DNA of 64,000 nucleotides from Leifsonia sp. CL147 (GCF_900114565.1 NZ_FOTM01000007.1:62001-126000); one strand, 5' to 3'; shown: positions 27,609-37,002, counted from the first letter of the stretch. Notes: a model not told the origin generated them from the sequence alone. Numbers and translations are program-made.

Positions 27609-27939
27609 CCCCACCGTCGAGTCCGCACAGATTGCACGCGGAAACCGCGCGCCGCGTGCAATCTCCGCGGACTCGACGGTGGGGCGTGCGGGTTGGATTG
27701 GCGCAGGCGGGCCGGGCGGGGCTACAGGGTCAGCGCGTCGGCACCGTCGAGTCCGCAGAGATTGCACGGGGAAAGCGGTTGCCGCGTGCAATCTGTGCGG
27801 ACTCGACGGCGGGGCGTGCGGGTTGGATTGGCGCAGGCGGGCCGGGCGGGGCTATAGGGTCAGCGCGTCGGCACCATCGAGTCCGCAGAGATTGCACGGG
27901 GAAAGCGGTTGCCGCGTGCAATCTCTGCGGACTCGACGG
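27609..27939. repeat. Three tandem 130-bp units each carrying a long hairpin (family C)
   Basis: This lies in the 465-bp gap 27511-27975 between trpE and the Trp membrane protein gene. Hairpin 1 pairs 27609-27641 with 27652-27684 (33-bp arms, two mismatches). Hairpin 2 pairs 27744-27768 with 27785-27809 and hairpin 3 pairs 27874-27898 with 27915-27939 (25-bp arms, one mismatch each). The shared core is CGAGTCCGCAGAGATTGCAC. Units start exactly 130 bp apart, and the separators (ggttggattggcgcaggcgg and following) are also conserved. A run of 13 C at 27577-27589 precedes the array. No open reading frame is convincing here. Confidence 0.94.
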
Positions 27940-27975
27940 TGGGGCGGTGGGGCGGTGGGGCGTGCGGGGGTGGGG

Positions 27976-29526
27976 CTACGTCGGGGTGCGGGCGGAGGGC
28001 ACGGGTCGCAGGGCGTTGGCGATGGCCACCGCCCGGAGGGGCGCGGCGGCCTTGTTCTGCGACTCCTGGAACTCGCTCTCGGGCACCGAGTCGGCCACCA
28101 GTCCCCCGCCGGCCTGCACGCGGGCGATGCCGCCCATGATCGTGGCGGTGCGGATCGCGATGGCGATGTCCGCATCCCCGGCGAAGTCGAAATACCCGAT
28201 CACGCCGCCGTAGACGCCGCGCTGGGCGGGCTCCAGCTCGTCGATGATCCGCAGCGCCATCGGCTTCGGGGCGCCCGACAGGGTCCCCGCGGGGAAGGTG
28301 GCCCGGAACACGTCGATCGCGGTCGCGTCCGGCCGCAGGTCGCCCTCCACCGACGACACGATGTGCATGATGTGGCTGAACCGCTCTACACGCATGAACT
28401 CGGTCACCTCGACCGTTCCGGCCTCGCAGACCTTGAGCAGGTCGTTGCGGGCGAGGTCGACGAGCATGAGGTGCTCTGCACGCTCCTTGTCGTCGGCCAG
28501 CAGCGACGTCTCGAGGTCGAGGTCCTGCTCCGGCGTCGCGCCGCGGGGCCGCGATCCGGCGATGGGATGCGTGAACGCACGACGCTCCTGCACCTTCACC
28601 AGCGCCTCCGGCGAGGAGCCGACGATCTGGTAGGGCTCGCCGTCCGGCCGCTCCAGCGACAGCAGGTACATGTACGGGCTGGGGTTCAGCGCGCGGAGCA
28701 CGCGGTAGACGTCGAGGGCCGGCGCCGTGCACTCCAGCTCGAAGCGCTGCGAGATGACGACCTGGAAGATGTCGCCGGCGACGATCCGCTCCTTGGCGGT
28801 CACGACCGACGCGAGGAAGTCCTCCCGCGCGGTCCGCGACACAGGCTCGGCAGGCGTGCCGAGGTCGATCTCGGCGAGCCAGGCCTCCGACGGCCGGGCC
28901 AGTTCGCGCTGCAGGCGGTCGAGGCGCTGCTGCGCGTCGGCCCAGAGCGTGTCCACATCGTCCGTGCCGTCGGCCAGCGCGTTCGCGACGAGCTTCACCG
29001 TGCTCGAGCGATGGTCGACCACGACGAGGTCGGCGACGAACGCGAGCGCCTGGCCGGGCACCTCCACATCCGCAGGCGGCGCGTCCGGCAGGCGCTCGAT
29101 CTGGCGGATCGCCTCCCACCCGATGAAGCCGACGAGTCCGCCGGTCAACGGCGGGAGTCCCGGGATGCGCGCGGTCTGCCACCGCGCATGCAGGGCCGCG
29201 AGGGCCTCCAGCGGCTTCAGCGGGCCTCCCGTGCCGAGCGCGCGCTCGGCTCCGAGGCCGTAGTCGAGCCACACCACGTCGTCGCCCTGCTGGGTGAGGA
29301 CGCCGAACGAGGACGCGCCGACGAACGAGAAGCGCGACCAGATGCCGCCCTGCTCGGCGGACTCCAGCAGGAACGTTCCCGGTCGTCCGGCCGCGAGCTT
29401 GCGGTAGATGCCGACCGGCGTCTCGCCGTCGGCGAAGAGCTCCCGGATCACCGGGACCACGCGATGGTCGGCGGCCAGGGCGTCGAACTCGGCCCGGGTC
29501 GTGGTGGCTGCGGCAGTTCCGATCAC
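27976..29526 (-). CDS. trpE: Anthranilate synthase component I
   Basis: 516 residues. It makes anthranilate from chorismate with ammonia supplied by TrpG, which is not in the window. The tryptophan feedback motif is FLLESAEQGG. The chorismate site includes NPSPYMYLLSL, AGSRPRGATPEQD, LVDLARNDLLKV and GGVIGYFDFAGDADIAIAIR. The GTG start shares GTGA with the hisI stop and has GGAGG five bases upstream, so the trp genes are transcribed as a continuation of the his genes. The 450-bp repeat region follows the stop codon, and might reduce read-through into the lower trp genes. Confidence 0.97.
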   Translation of the reverse strand: MIGTAAATTTRAEFDALAADHRVVPVIRELFADGETPVGIYRKLAAGRPGTFLLESAEQGGIWSRFSFVGASSFGVLTQQGDDVVWLDYGLGAERALGTGGPLKPLEALAALHARWQTARIPGLPPLTGGLVGFIGWEAIRQIERLPDAPPADVEVPGQALAFVADLVVVDHRSSTVKLVANALADGTDDVDTLWADAQQRLDRLQRELARPSEAWLAEIDLGTPAEPVSRTAREDFLASVVTAKERIVAGDIFQVVISQRFELECTAPALDVYRVLRALNPSPYMYLLSLERPDGEPYQIVGSSPEALVKVQERRAFTHPIAGSRPRGATPEQDLDLETSLLADDKERAEHLMLVDLARNDLLKVCEAGTVEVTEFMRVERFSHIMHIVSSVEGDLRPDATAIDVFRATFPAGTLSGAPKPMALRIIDELEPAQRGVYGGVIGYFDFAGDADIAIAIRTATIMGGIARVQAGGGLVADSVPESEFQESQNKAAAPLRAVAIANALRPVPSARTPT

Positions 29527-29900
29527 CGGTCCTCCGTCTCGATCGAGCTGAATCCCACGGCCGGCTCCAGCACATCCCCGTCGAAGCAGGTGCGGGTGCC
29601 GGTGTGGCAGGCGGCACCGATCTGTTCCACCGTGATGAGCAGGGTGTCGCCGTCGCAGTCGAGCGCCGCCCCCTTCACGTACTGGACGTGACCGGAGGTG
29701 TCGCCCTTGCGCCAGTACTCCTGGCGGGAGCGCGACCAGAACGTGACGCGGCCCTCGCTCATGGTGCGGCGGAACGCCTCGGCGTCCATCCACCCCATCA
29801 TCAGCACCTCGCGGCTGTCCCACTGCTGGATGATCGCCGGGACCAGGCCGCTGTCGGTGAAGCGGATGCGCTCGAGCACCGCCTCGGTCGTCTCGCTCAT
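29523..29900 (-). CDS. hisI: Phosphoribosyl-AMP cyclohydrolase
   Basis: 125 residues, monofunctional (no HisE fusion; hisE is separate at 31.6-31.8 kb). It opens the adenine ring of PR-AMP in histidine synthesis. Zinc and catalytic residues lie in LDCDGDTLL and the [11 protein letters not shown] motif, and the early [10 protein letters not shown] and [15 protein letters not shown] blocks are diagnostic. It overlaps hisF by 4 bp upstream and trpE by 4 bp downstream. Confidence 0.97.
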   Translation of the reverse strand: MSETTEAVLERIRFTDSGLVPAIIQQWDSREVLMMGWMDAEAFRRTMSEGRVTFWSRSRQEYWRKGDTSGHVQYVKGAALDCDGDTLLITVEQIGAACHTGTRTCFDGDVLEPAVGFSSIETEDR

Positions 29901-30661
29901 CTGCGGACCTCCCTCCCGGCCGCGGCCAGTTCGTCCTTGACCTGCTCGATCGTGAGCTCGCCCTGGTGGAAGACGCTCGCGGCGAGGACGGCGTCCGCCC
30001 CCGCCTCGACTGCTGGCACGAAGTGCTCGAGCCGTCCGGCGCCGCCGGAGGCGATGACGGGGACCGTGCTGAGGGCGCGCATCGCGCGGATGAGCTCCAG
30101 GTCGAAGCCCTCCTTCGTGCCGTCGGCGTCGATGGAGTTGACCAGCAGCTCGCCGGCGCCCAGCTCGATCGCGCGCGCCGCCCACTCCAGAGCGTCCAGG
30201 TCGGTCTCGGTCCGGCCGCCGTGCGTGGTCACGACGAAACCGGACGGAGTCGCCGCCGAGCGCTTCACGTCCAGCGACAGCACGAGGACCTGTGCGCCGA
30301 AGCGCTCGGCGATCTCGGCGAGGAGCTCGGGGCGGGCGATGGCGGCCGAATTGACGCCGACCTTGTCGGCGCCGTGACCGAGCAGCTTGGCCACATCCTC
30401 CGGGCTGCGGACGCCGCCGCCGACCGTGAGCGGGATGAACACCTGCTCCGCCGTTGCCCGGACCACATCGTAGGTGGTCGCCCGGTCATCGACCGTGGCG
30501 GTCACATCCAGGAAGGTCAGCTCGTCGGCGCCCTGCTCGAAGTACTGGCGCGCCAGCTCCACCGGGTCGCCCTGATCGCGCAGGTTCTGGAAGTTGACGC
30601 CCTTCACTACGCGGCCCGCGGCCACGTCGAGGCAGGGGATCACACGGATGGCGACGCTCAT
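29897..30661 (-). CDS. hisF: Imidazole glycerol phosphate synthase, cyclase subunit
   Basis: 254 residues, barrel enzyme that uses ammonia from HisH to make imidazole glycerol phosphate and AICAR. The catalytic Asp residues are in [18 protein letters not shown] and [13 protein letters not shown]. It shares one base with the hisG stop. hisH and hisA are not in this window. Confidence 0.97.
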   Translation of the reverse strand: MSVAIRVIPCLDVAAGRVVKGVNFQNLRDQGDPVELARQYFEQGADELTFLDVTATVDDRATTYDVVRATAEQVFIPLTVGGGVRSPEDVAKLLGHGADKVGVNSAAIARPELLAEIAERFGAQVLVLSLDVKRSAATPSGFVVTTHGGRTETDLDALEWAARAIELGAGELLVNSIDADGTKEGFDLELIRAMRALSTVPVIASGGAGRLEHFVPAVEAGADAVLAASVFHQGELTIEQVKDELAAAGREVRR

Positions 30662-31500
30662 CAGATCCGCGCAGCGTGGATGGAGGTGACCAGGATGGCA
30701 CGGGCGCCCAGCTCGTAGAGGTCGTCCATGATGTGGTTGGTCTGCTCGCGCTTGATCATGACCCGCACCGCGACCCAGTCGGGCTCGCCCAGCGGCGACA
30801 CGGTGGGCGACTCGACGCCCGGGGTCAGCGCGACGGCCTTCTCGAGCAGGGCGACCGGGAGGTTGTAGTCGATCAGCACGTACTGCCGCGCGACCATGAC
30901 GCCCTGCAGGCGGCGCACCAGCGTGTCCACTCCGGCGGCCGGCGACGGCGACGCGATCAGCACGGCCTCCGACTCGAGGATGACCGGGCCGAAGATCTCG
31001 AGGCCCTGCTTGCGCAGCGTCGAGCCGGTCTCGACCACGTCGGCGACCGCGTCGGCGACGCCCAGCCGCACGGCCGACTCCACCGCTCCGTCGAGCTTGA
31101 TGAGGGAGGTGGTGACGCCGTTCTCGCCGAGGAACGCGCCGACGAGCCCCGGGTAGCTTGTGGCGACGCGCTTGCCCTCCAGGTCGGCGAGCTCGGTGAA
31201 CACCCCGGCGGGCCCTGCGAAGCGGAACGTGGAGGCGGCGAAGTCGAGCGCGGAGATCTCGGCGGCCGGTGAGGCGGAGTCGAGGAGCAGGTCGCGTCCG
31301 GTGATGCCCACGTCGAGCGCTCCGGACCCGACATACGTGGCGATGTCGCGCGGACGCAGGTAGAAGAACTCCACGCCGTTGCGCGGGTCGGTGACGATGA
31401 GCTCCTTGGGGTCGCGACGGCCGACGTAGCCGGCCTCGTGGAGCATCTGCGCCGCGGTCTCGGAGAGGGAGCCCTTATTGGGGACGGCGATCTTCAGCAT
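30661..31500 (-). CDS. hisG: ATP phosphoribosyltransferase (long form)
   Basis: 279 residues, the long form with a C-terminal ACT-like domain for histidine feedback. It commits ATP and PRPP to histidine synthesis. Landmarks are [23 protein letters not shown], the PRPP loop [15 protein letters not shown], and the C-terminal [21 protein letters not shown] 31500 with AAAGG upstream. An 80-bp gap separates it from hisE; no attenuator peptide or T-box is visible there. Confidence 0.97.
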   Translation of the reverse strand: MLKIAVPNKGSLSETAAQMLHEAGYVGRRDPKELIVTDPRNGVEFFYLRPRDIATYVGSGALDVGITGRDLLLDSASPAAEISALDFAASTFRFAGPAGVFTELADLEGKRVATSYPGLVGAFLGENGVTTSLIKLDGAVESAVRLGVADAVADVVETGSTLRKQGLEIFGPVILESEAVLIASPSPAAGVDTLVRRLQGVMVARQYVLIDYNLPVALLEKAVALTPGVESPTVSPLGEPDWVAVRVMIKREQTNHIMDDLYELGARAILVTSIHAARI

Positions 31501-31580
31501 GGTGTGCCTTTCGTGGCGGGCGCTGGCCCGGCGTGAGCGGACGAGTGGATGGAGCTAGCCATGGTGACAGGGCTGGGCCA

Positions 31581-31844
31581 TCACAGATGTCGGTACACGT
31601 CGGCCGGGGTCAGGCCCTTCGCGAGCAGCAGCACCTGGAGGTGGTAGAGGAGCTGGGAGGCCTCCTCGGCCAGGGCCTCGTCGGACTCGTACTCCGCGGC
31701 CATCCAGACTTCGGCGGCCTCCTCCACGATCTTCTTGCCGATCGCGTGCACGCCGGCGTCGAGCTCGCGCACCGTGCCGGAACCCTCCGGTCGGGCCGCG
31801 GCCTTCTGCTCCAGCTCGGCGAAGAGGTCGTCGAAGGTTTTCAC
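31581..31844 (-). CDS. hisE: Phosphoribosyl-ATP pyrophosphatase
   Basis: 87 residues, MazG-like all-alpha fold. It removes pyrophosphate from PR-ATP, the second histidine step. The acidic metal-binding stretch is [20 protein letters not shown], followed by [19 protein letters not shown] start, seven bases after a TACGCT box, which suggests the his-trp operon starts here on a leaderless message. It precedes hisG. Confidence 0.96.
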   Translation of the reverse strand: MKTFDDLFAELEQKAAARPEGSGTVRELDAGVHAIGKKIVEEAAEVWMAAEYESDEALAEEASQLLYHLQVLLLAKGLTPADVYRHL

Positions 31845-31851
31845 GCGTTCT

Positions 31852-31857
31852 AGCGTA
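31852..31857 (-). promoter_or_regulatory. -10 box (TACGCT) of hisE and the his-trp operon, leaderless type
   Basis: TACGCT ends 7 nt before the hisE GTG. The upstream gene rpe ends 42 bp before hisE, and the box falls inside this gap. Confidence 0.45.
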
Positions 31858-31886
31858 GCGGTCCGCTCCGCCCCCGGCCGACGGGG

Positions 31887-32576
31887 TCAGTGCACGTGCG
31901 CCGCAGCGGCCTCGCGCAGGGAGGCGATGCGCTCGGCGGGCTCACCCCGGAAGACGCTGGAGCCGGCGACGAAGGTGTCGGCGCCGGCGGTGGCCGCGGT
32001 GACGATGGTCTCCTCGGTGACGCCCCCGTCCACCTGCAGCCAGACGTCGAGCCCCCGCGCCTCGACCGCCTGGCGCAGCGCGCGCAGCTTGGGCATGGTC
32101 TCCGGCATGAAGGACTGGCCGCCGAATCCCGGCTCCACCGTCATCACCAGCACCTGGTCGAACTCCTCCAGGAAGTCGAGATACGGTTCGACGCCGGTAC
32201 CGGGCTTCACGGCGATCCCCGCCCGGGAGCCGATCGCCCGCAGCCGACGCGCGAGCGACACCGGGTCGTGGGCGGCCTCGGCGTGGAAGGTGACCGAGTA
32301 CGCGCCCAGCTCGGCGTACCCGAGCGCCCAGCGGTCGGGATCGTCGATCATGAGGTGCACATCCAGCGGCACCGGGCTGACGTCCTGGATGCGGCCCACC
32401 ATCTGCGGCCCGAAGGTCAGGTTGGGCACGAAGTGGTTGTCCATCACATCCACGTGGACGAGGTCGGCCGTCACGATGCGCTCCAGTTCGCTCTGCAGGT
32501 TGACGAAGTCGGCTGCCAGGATGCTCGGATTGATCCGGATGCGCGGGTCGATCCGGTCGTCGGGGATTCTCGCCAT
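31887..32576 (-). CDS. rpe: Ribulose-phosphate 3-epimerase
   Basis: 229 residues. It interconverts ribulose 5-phosphate and xylulose 5-phosphate in the pentose phosphate pathway. Metal and acid-base residues lie in RINPSILAADF, LVHVDVMDNHFVPNLTFGP, LDVHLMI and LQVDGGVTEETI. The ATG start follows GGGAGC, which is both a weak Shine-Dalgarno and the spacer after a TAGGCT box. It supplies pentose phosphate precursors near the his operon. Confidence 0.97.
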   Translation of the reverse strand: MARIPDDRIDPRIRINPSILAADFVNLQSELERIVTADLVHVDVMDNHFVPNLTFGPQMVGRIQDVSPVPLDVHLMIDDPDRWALGYAELGAYSVTFHAEAAHDPVSLARRLRAIGSRAGIAVKPGTGVEPYLDFLEEFDQVLVMTVEPGFGGQSFMPETMPKLRALRQAVEARGLDVWLQVDGGVTEETIVTAATAGADTFVAGSSVFRGEPAERIASLREAAAAHVH

Positions 32577-32582
32577 GCTCCC

Positions 32583-32588
32583 AGCCTA
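32583..32588 (-). promoter_or_regulatory. Candidate -10 box (TAGGCT) of rpe, overlapping the rsmB stop codon
   Basis: TAGGCT ends 6 nt before ATG 32576; its TAG is the rsmB stop. It may be a real internal promoter or a coincidence of TAG plus a GGGAGC ribosome site. Confidence 0.35.
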
Positions 32589-33971
32589 AGCGGAGCGCTT
32601 GCGCAGCAGCGCGATGAACATGGCGTCGGTGAGGTGCCGGTGCGGCCACAGCTGCACGGTCTCCGGATCGCCGGCGAGGTCGAGCCGCTCGGACGCCAGG
32701 CCCTGCACGACCGTCGCGGTCTGCTCCGGCTCGAGGAGGTACGCGTGGCGTTCCAGCGCGTCGGCGACGATGCCGCGTGTCTCCGCCAGGTGCGGCGAGC
32801 ACGTCACATAGGCCAGCAGTCCGCCCGGCTTCAGGGCCGCGATGGCGGAGTCGAGCAGCGCGCTCTGCAGCCCGGTCAGGTCGGCGACGTCCCGCGGCGT
32901 CTTGCGCCAGCGGGCCTCCGGCCGGCGGCGCAGCGCGCCCAATCCGGTGCACGGAGCGTCGAGCAGGATGCGGTCGAAGGCCTCGGGATGCGCCTCGCCG
33001 ATGGTCGTGCCGTCCAGTTCCCAGACTGGCACCTCGAGCGGCACAGCTGCGAGGGCCCGGCGGACCAGGTCGGCGCGGACCGGGATCAGCTCGTTCGCGA
33101 CGAGCGACGCACCGCCGGCGAGCGCCTCGGCGGCGAGCAGGGCCGCCTTGCCTCCGGGGCCGGCGCAGAGGTCGAGCCAGCGCTCCCCCGGCTGGATGGG
33201 CTGTGCGCGGCTCAGCGTCAGTGCGGCCAGCTGCGAGCCCTCATCCTGAACGCGGATCCGCCCTCCGGACTCGTCCATCATGCCCAGCGGGTCGCCGCGG
33301 CCGACCGTGAAGCCGGGAGGCGAGTAGCGGTCGGCGCGGGCGTCCGGCGGCAGGTCGGCCAGCCCGGGCAGCGCGATCAGATTGACGCGGGGTGCGGCGT
33401 TGTCGGCCTGCAACAGGTCGGGGAGCTCGTCCCGGCGACCCTCCGCCTCCAGCGCCCGCCGGAAGGCGCGCAGCACCCAGACGGGATGCGAGGACAGCGC
33501 GGAGAGACGGTCGTCGTCGTTCCCGGCGCGCCCGGCCACCTCCTCCCGCCACTCGTCGGTCGTGTGCCGGCCGATCTCGCGCAGCACGCCGTTCACGAAG
33601 CCGGTGCCCGACCGGCTGCCCACCGTGCGCGCGAGGGCGACGGACTCATTCACGGCCGCATGAGCGGCCACACGCATGGAGAGCAGCTGGTGGGCGCCGA
33701 GGCGGAGCACGTCGAGCAGCGGAGGGTCGATCCGGTCGACACCGCGGCCGGCGGCGATCTCGATCACCCGGTCGTAGAAGCCCTGCATGCGGAGGGTGCC
33801 GTACGTGAGCTCGGTCGCGAGGCCCGCATCCGCGGGCGACAGGTCCGCGCGGGCGATCCGGGTCGGGAGCAGCAGGTTGGCGTAGGCGTCGGACTCGCGC
33901 ACCGCCTGGAGGACGTCGAGCGCGACCTGGCGCGCCGGCTGGACGCGGATCTGCGAGGGACGGCCGTTCAC
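32586..33971 (-). CDS. rsmB: 16S rRNA (cytosine-C5) methyltransferase, RsmB/Fmu family
   Basis: 461 residues. The N-terminal ~140 residues are a NusB-like RNA-binding domain, and the C-terminal part is a SAM-dependent m5C methyltransferase. SAM motif I is LDLCAGPGGKAALLA, motif IV with its Cys is LLDAPCTGLGALRRRPEARW, and the catalytic Cys is in AYVTCSPHLAETRG. In E. coli RsmB modifies C967 of 16S rRNA. GTG start, sharing GTGA with the fmt stop. Confidence 0.95.
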   Translation of the reverse strand: MNGRPSQIRVQPARQVALDVLQAVRESDAYANLLLPTRIARADLSPADAGLATELTYGTLRMQGFYDRVIEIAAGRGVDRIDPPLLDVLRLGAHQLLSMRVAAHAAVNESVALARTVGSRSGTGFVNGVLREIGRHTTDEWREEVAGRAGNDDDRLSALSSHPVWVLRAFRRALEAEGRRDELPDLLQADNAAPRVNLIALPGLADLPPDARADRYSPPGFTVGRGDPLGMMDESGGRIRVQDEGSQLAALTLSRAQPIQPGERWLDLCAGPGGKAALLAAEALAGGASLVANELIPVRADLVRRALAAVPLEVPVWELDGTTIGEAHPEAFDRILLDAPCTGLGALRRRPEARWRKTPRDVADLTGLQSALLDSAIAALKPGGLLAYVTCSPHLAETRGIVADALERHAYLLEPEQTATVVQGLASERLDLAGDPETVQLWPHRHLTDAMFIALLRKRSA

Positions 33972-34891
33972 GCGAGCACCAGCCCGTCACCGGCGCGCGA
34001 CGCCGTCCCGCGGAGCCAGTCCGCCGCGGGCATCGCCCGCTTGCCGGCCGGCTGGACGGTCAGCAGCTCCAGGGGCTCCGTCCCGGTTCCGACGAGGACG
34101 CGTCCATCGCGCGCCTCCACCGTCCCGGGCCGAAGCGGAGCCTCGCCCGGCGCGCGGCGTGCCGTGTGGACCTTGAACCGTTCCCCGCCGAGGAGCGCGA
34201 ACGCGCCCGGCTCCGGCGTCACGCCGCGCAGGCGCGCGTACACACGATCGGCCGGCTCCGCGAAGTCCAGGCGGGCGTCCTCGATCGAGAGCTTCGCCGC
34301 GAGCGTGACCTCCCCCTCCTGCGCCTGCGCGACCGCGCTCCCGTCGGCCAGCGCATCCACGGTGTCCGCGAGCAACTCTGCTCCCTCGAGCGAAAGGGCG
34401 GCGAGCAACTCCCCCGCGGTGTCGTCTGGCTCGATGGGATGCCGCAGCTCGGCATACACGTCACCGGCGTCGAGCTCCGGCACGAGCCGGAAGACGGCGG
34501 CCCCGGTCTCCGCATCCCCCGCGATGAGGGCGTGCTGCACCGGTGCTGCACCGCGCCAGCGCGGCAGGAGCGAGAAGTGGAGGTTCACCCAGCCGAGCCG
34601 CGGAAGGGACAGCAGCGGCTCGCGCACCAGACCTCCGTAGGCGACCACCACTCCGAGGTCCGGCTGCAGCGCGGCGATCCGCGCGGTGACGTCCTCTCCG
34701 AGCCGATTCGCCGTCAGGAGGGGCAGCCCGAGCCGTCGAGCGGCTTCGGCGACCGGCGACGGGGTGAGGATGCGTTTGCGGCCGAGCGGCGCATCCTCAC
34801 GGGTGACGACGGCCACCACCTGGTGCCGGGCGGCGACGGCCTCGAGCGATGGGACGGACACCGCGGGAGTGCCGGCGAAGACGATGCGCAT
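33968..34891 (-). CDS. fmt: Methionyl-tRNA formyltransferase
   Basis: 307 residues. It formylates initiator Met-tRNA using 10-formyl-tetrahydrofolate. The catalytic region is VNLHFSLLPRWRGAAPVQHA with LDAGDVYAE, and the start MRIVFAGTPAVSVPSLEAV is canonical. The C-terminal tRNA-binding domain begins near residue 205. A TAGGCT box at 34929-34924 would give a ~26-nt leader containing a weak site, so fmt probably starts a new transcript (fmt-rsmB, perhaps rpe). Confidence 0.97.
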   Translation of the reverse strand: MRIVFAGTPAVSVPSLEAVAARHQVVAVVTREDAPLGRKRILTPSPVAEAARRLGLPLLTANRLGEDVTARIAALQPDLGVVVAYGGLVREPLLSLPRLGWVNLHFSLLPRWRGAAPVQHALIAGDAETGAAVFRLVPELDAGDVYAELRHPIEPDDTAGELLAALSLEGAELLADTVDALADGSAVAQAQEGEVTLAAKLSIEDARLDFAEPADRVYARLRGVTPEPGAFALLGGERFKVHTARRAPGEAPLRPGTVEARDGRVLVGTGTEPLELLTVQPAGKRAMPAADWLRGTASRAGDGLVLA

Positions 34892-34923
34892 GGGGAGAGG
34901 TTCTTTCGGTGGGGACGGCCACC

Positions 34924-34929
34924 CAGCCT
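34924..34929 (-). promoter_or_regulatory. Candidate -10 box (TAGGCT) of fmt
   Basis: TAGGCT in the 63-bp gap after priA; predicted transcription start near 34917, about 26 nt before the ATG. Confidence 0.4.
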
Positions 34930-34954
34930 ACCCGTGGACGGCGCGGCCTCGGGG

Positions 34955-37000
34955 TCAGAGGATCTCGGGGTCGTCGAAGCGGACGCGCAGCGTCGGCGCC
35001 GGGCGGTAGCCCGTCTTGCCCGCCGGGGCGCGTCGGCGCCGGGTGGCGTTCTTGACCACCGCGGCGCGGACGGCAGCGGCGACGTCGGCGCCGTGCGCGT
35101 ATTCGAAGCGCAGCACCGCACGTACGAGGTCGGCCCCGGCTCGGGAGGCGCGGCCCGGCCCCGCGTCCGCATCCACGGGCGCAGGCCCCAGAACGTCGAT
35201 GAGGAGGGACCGGTCCACCGCATCCAGCACTTCGGTCACGGTCGCCTCGGTGCCGGTCACGGACGCAAGGCGCACGGCCGGCGGAAAGCGCAGCTCGCGA
35301 CGGTCGGCGAGCTCGCCCTGGGCGAACTCCACGAGGCGTCCCGTCGCGAAGTCGCGAGCGAGCGGTCCGCCCACCCCGACGAGCACGGTCGGCGCACCGG
35401 GCGCGGCAAGCCCGGCCGCGCTCTGCCACCAGCGCAGGCAGTCCTCGGCGACGTGCAGGCTCTCGCGCGCCAGCATCCGTTCGCCGTCGAGCAGCAGCAC
35501 GGCCTGGTAGCCGCCCTCCGCGATGGGCTCCGCGCCACGGGTCGCAACGACGAGCGCCGGCGCCGCCCCGACGCGCTGCACCGGGTGGTCGCCGTCGGCG
35601 AGGATGACCCGGATGCCGGGGAACGCCCGTCCCAGCTCCTCCGCCGTCCGACCCGACCCGACGGTGACGAGACGGAACGCCCGGTGCTCGCAGTGGTCGC
35701 ACTGCCACTCGGTGGCGATCCGGCCGCACACCCGGCACGACGGCGGAGCCCCGGCGCGCGCCTGGTGCAGCGGTCCCTTGCAGTTGGTGCAGCGCGCCGC
35801 CTGCCCGCAGTTCGCGCACGCGATGACGGGCGCATAGCCGGGGCGGCCGACCTGCACGAGCACGGGGCCGCGTGCCCGCCCGCTCTCGCCGTGGAGCGCC
35901 TCCCGTGCGATCCGCCAGGCGGTCGAGGGGATGCGCGCCGCGCGGGCCATCGGCTCGGGCGCCTGCAGGTTCGCGGTGAGCACGACCTTCGAGGTGACGG
36001 CGCGCTCCGGCCCGAGGTCGCGCAGCCAGCCCAGCTCCACCAGGCGCTGCGCCTCCACGCTCCGGATGTTGCCGCTGAGGACGAGCGCGCAGCCCTCCAG
36101 CTCCTGCCGGACGAGCGCCGCATCCCGGGTGTGCACGTAGGGGCTGAGCGGCTCGGCATGCAGCGGGTCGCTGTCCTCCCAGACGGCCAGAAGGCCGAGA
36201 CGTTCGGCGGGAGCGTAGACGACCGAGCGGTTGCCGATCACGATCCGGGGGCCGGACAGCGCCTCCAGGAACCCGCGGTAGCGGTCGGGATTCGTCTGGC
36301 CCGCATCCGCGCGGACCACGGCCTCCGCCGGTGCCACGGCCGCCAGAGCGGCGGCCAGTTGCTCCAGGTCGCGGTGGTCCGGTACCGCGACGATGGCCGT
36401 GCGGCCTCCTCGCCGGCAGTCGGCGGCCAGCGTCGCGAGGGTGACCGCCCATTCCCCGACCCAGGTGCCGTCCGGCAGCGGGACCAGCTGCGGGATGGCG
36501 CGCAGCGCGATCCGCTCGTTGCGCGCCACCGCATCCTCGAGCACGCGCTCCCCGTACCCCCGCACGGGCACCGGCACCGGCCCCCGCGCACCCGTAGCGG
36601 GGACTGCGGCGGAAGGAGGCTCTGCCCGGGAGGCCAGCCAGGCTTTCTCCACGCGGACCATGCGGCCGGGGACGGCGAGGCGCAGGATGTCGCTCGCAGT
36701 GCCGGCACTGCGGTCCGCCAGACGCCGCGCCATCCGCCACACGCCCGGAGTGAGCACCGGGGCGGGCGAGACGACCGCCTCCAGCGGGCTCAGCGAACCG
36801 TCGTATCCCGCATCCGGATCGCCGAGCTCGACGAGGTAGCCGTCGGCCACGCGACCGGCCGACCGGAGCGGGACGCGCACGCGCACGCCGGGCAGCGCCT
36901 CGGCCGCGAGCTGCTCCGGGATGCTGTAGTCGAAGAGATGGTCGAGCTGCGGGAGCGGCGAGTCGAGGACCACCCGGGCGACCCGTCCGGTCGCCGCCAC
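34955..37000 (-). CDS. priA: Primosomal protein N' (PriA-like), Walker A missing
   Basis: 681 residues. The N-terminal DNA-binding domain opens ARVVLDSPLPQLDHLFDYSI. The zinc cysteines are CANCGQAARCTNC and CRVCGRIATEWQCDHC. The helicase P-loop, normally GVTGSGKTE, is absent; the region reads CRRGGRTAIVAVPDHRD, and the later LLAVWEDSD replaces the DEEH box. Loss of ATPase motifs is typical of actinobacterial PriA, which probably acts as a fork-binding scaffold rather than a helicase. GTG 37000 just after the metK stop is the most likely start. The long open frame continuing upstream through metK and coaBC is antisense noise. Confidence 0.9.
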   Translation of the reverse strand: MAATGRVARVVLDSPLPQLDHLFDYSIPEQLAAEALPGVRVRVPLRSAGRVADGYLVELGDPDAGYDGSLSPLEAVVSPAPVLTPGVWRMARRLADRSAGTASDILRLAVPGRMVRVEKAWLASRAEPPSAAVPATGARGPVPVPVRGYGERVLEDAVARNERIALRAIPQLVPLPDGTWVGEWAVTLATLAADCRRGGRTAIVAVPDHRDLEQLAAALAAVAPAEAVVRADAGQTNPDRYRGFLEALSGPRIVIGNRSVVYAPAERLGLLAVWEDSDPLHAEPLSPYVHTRDAALVRQELEGCALVLSGNIRSVEAQRLVELGWLRDLGPERAVTSKVVLTANLQAPEPMARAARIPSTAWRIAREALHGESGRARGPVLVQVGRPGYAPVIACANCGQAARCTNCKGPLHQARAGAPPSCRVCGRIATEWQCDHCEHRAFRLVTVGSGRTAEELGRAFPGIRVILADGDHPVQRVGAAPALVVATRGAEPIAEGGYQAVLLLDGERMLARESLHVAEDCLRWWQSAAGLAAPGAPTVLVGVGGPLARDFATGRLVEFAQGELADRRELRFPPAVRLASVTGTEATVTEVLDAVDRSLLIDVLGPAPVDADAGPGRASRAGADLVRAVLRFEYAHGADVAAAVRAAVVKNATRRRRAPAGKTGYRPAPTLRVRFDDPEIL

Positions 37001-37002
37001 CG

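Noticed and set aside
27511-27975. trp attenuator or T-box in the family C array
   Set aside because: No leader peptide with Trp codons, no T-box core; the array follows trpE rather than preceding it and is tandem with 130-bp period.
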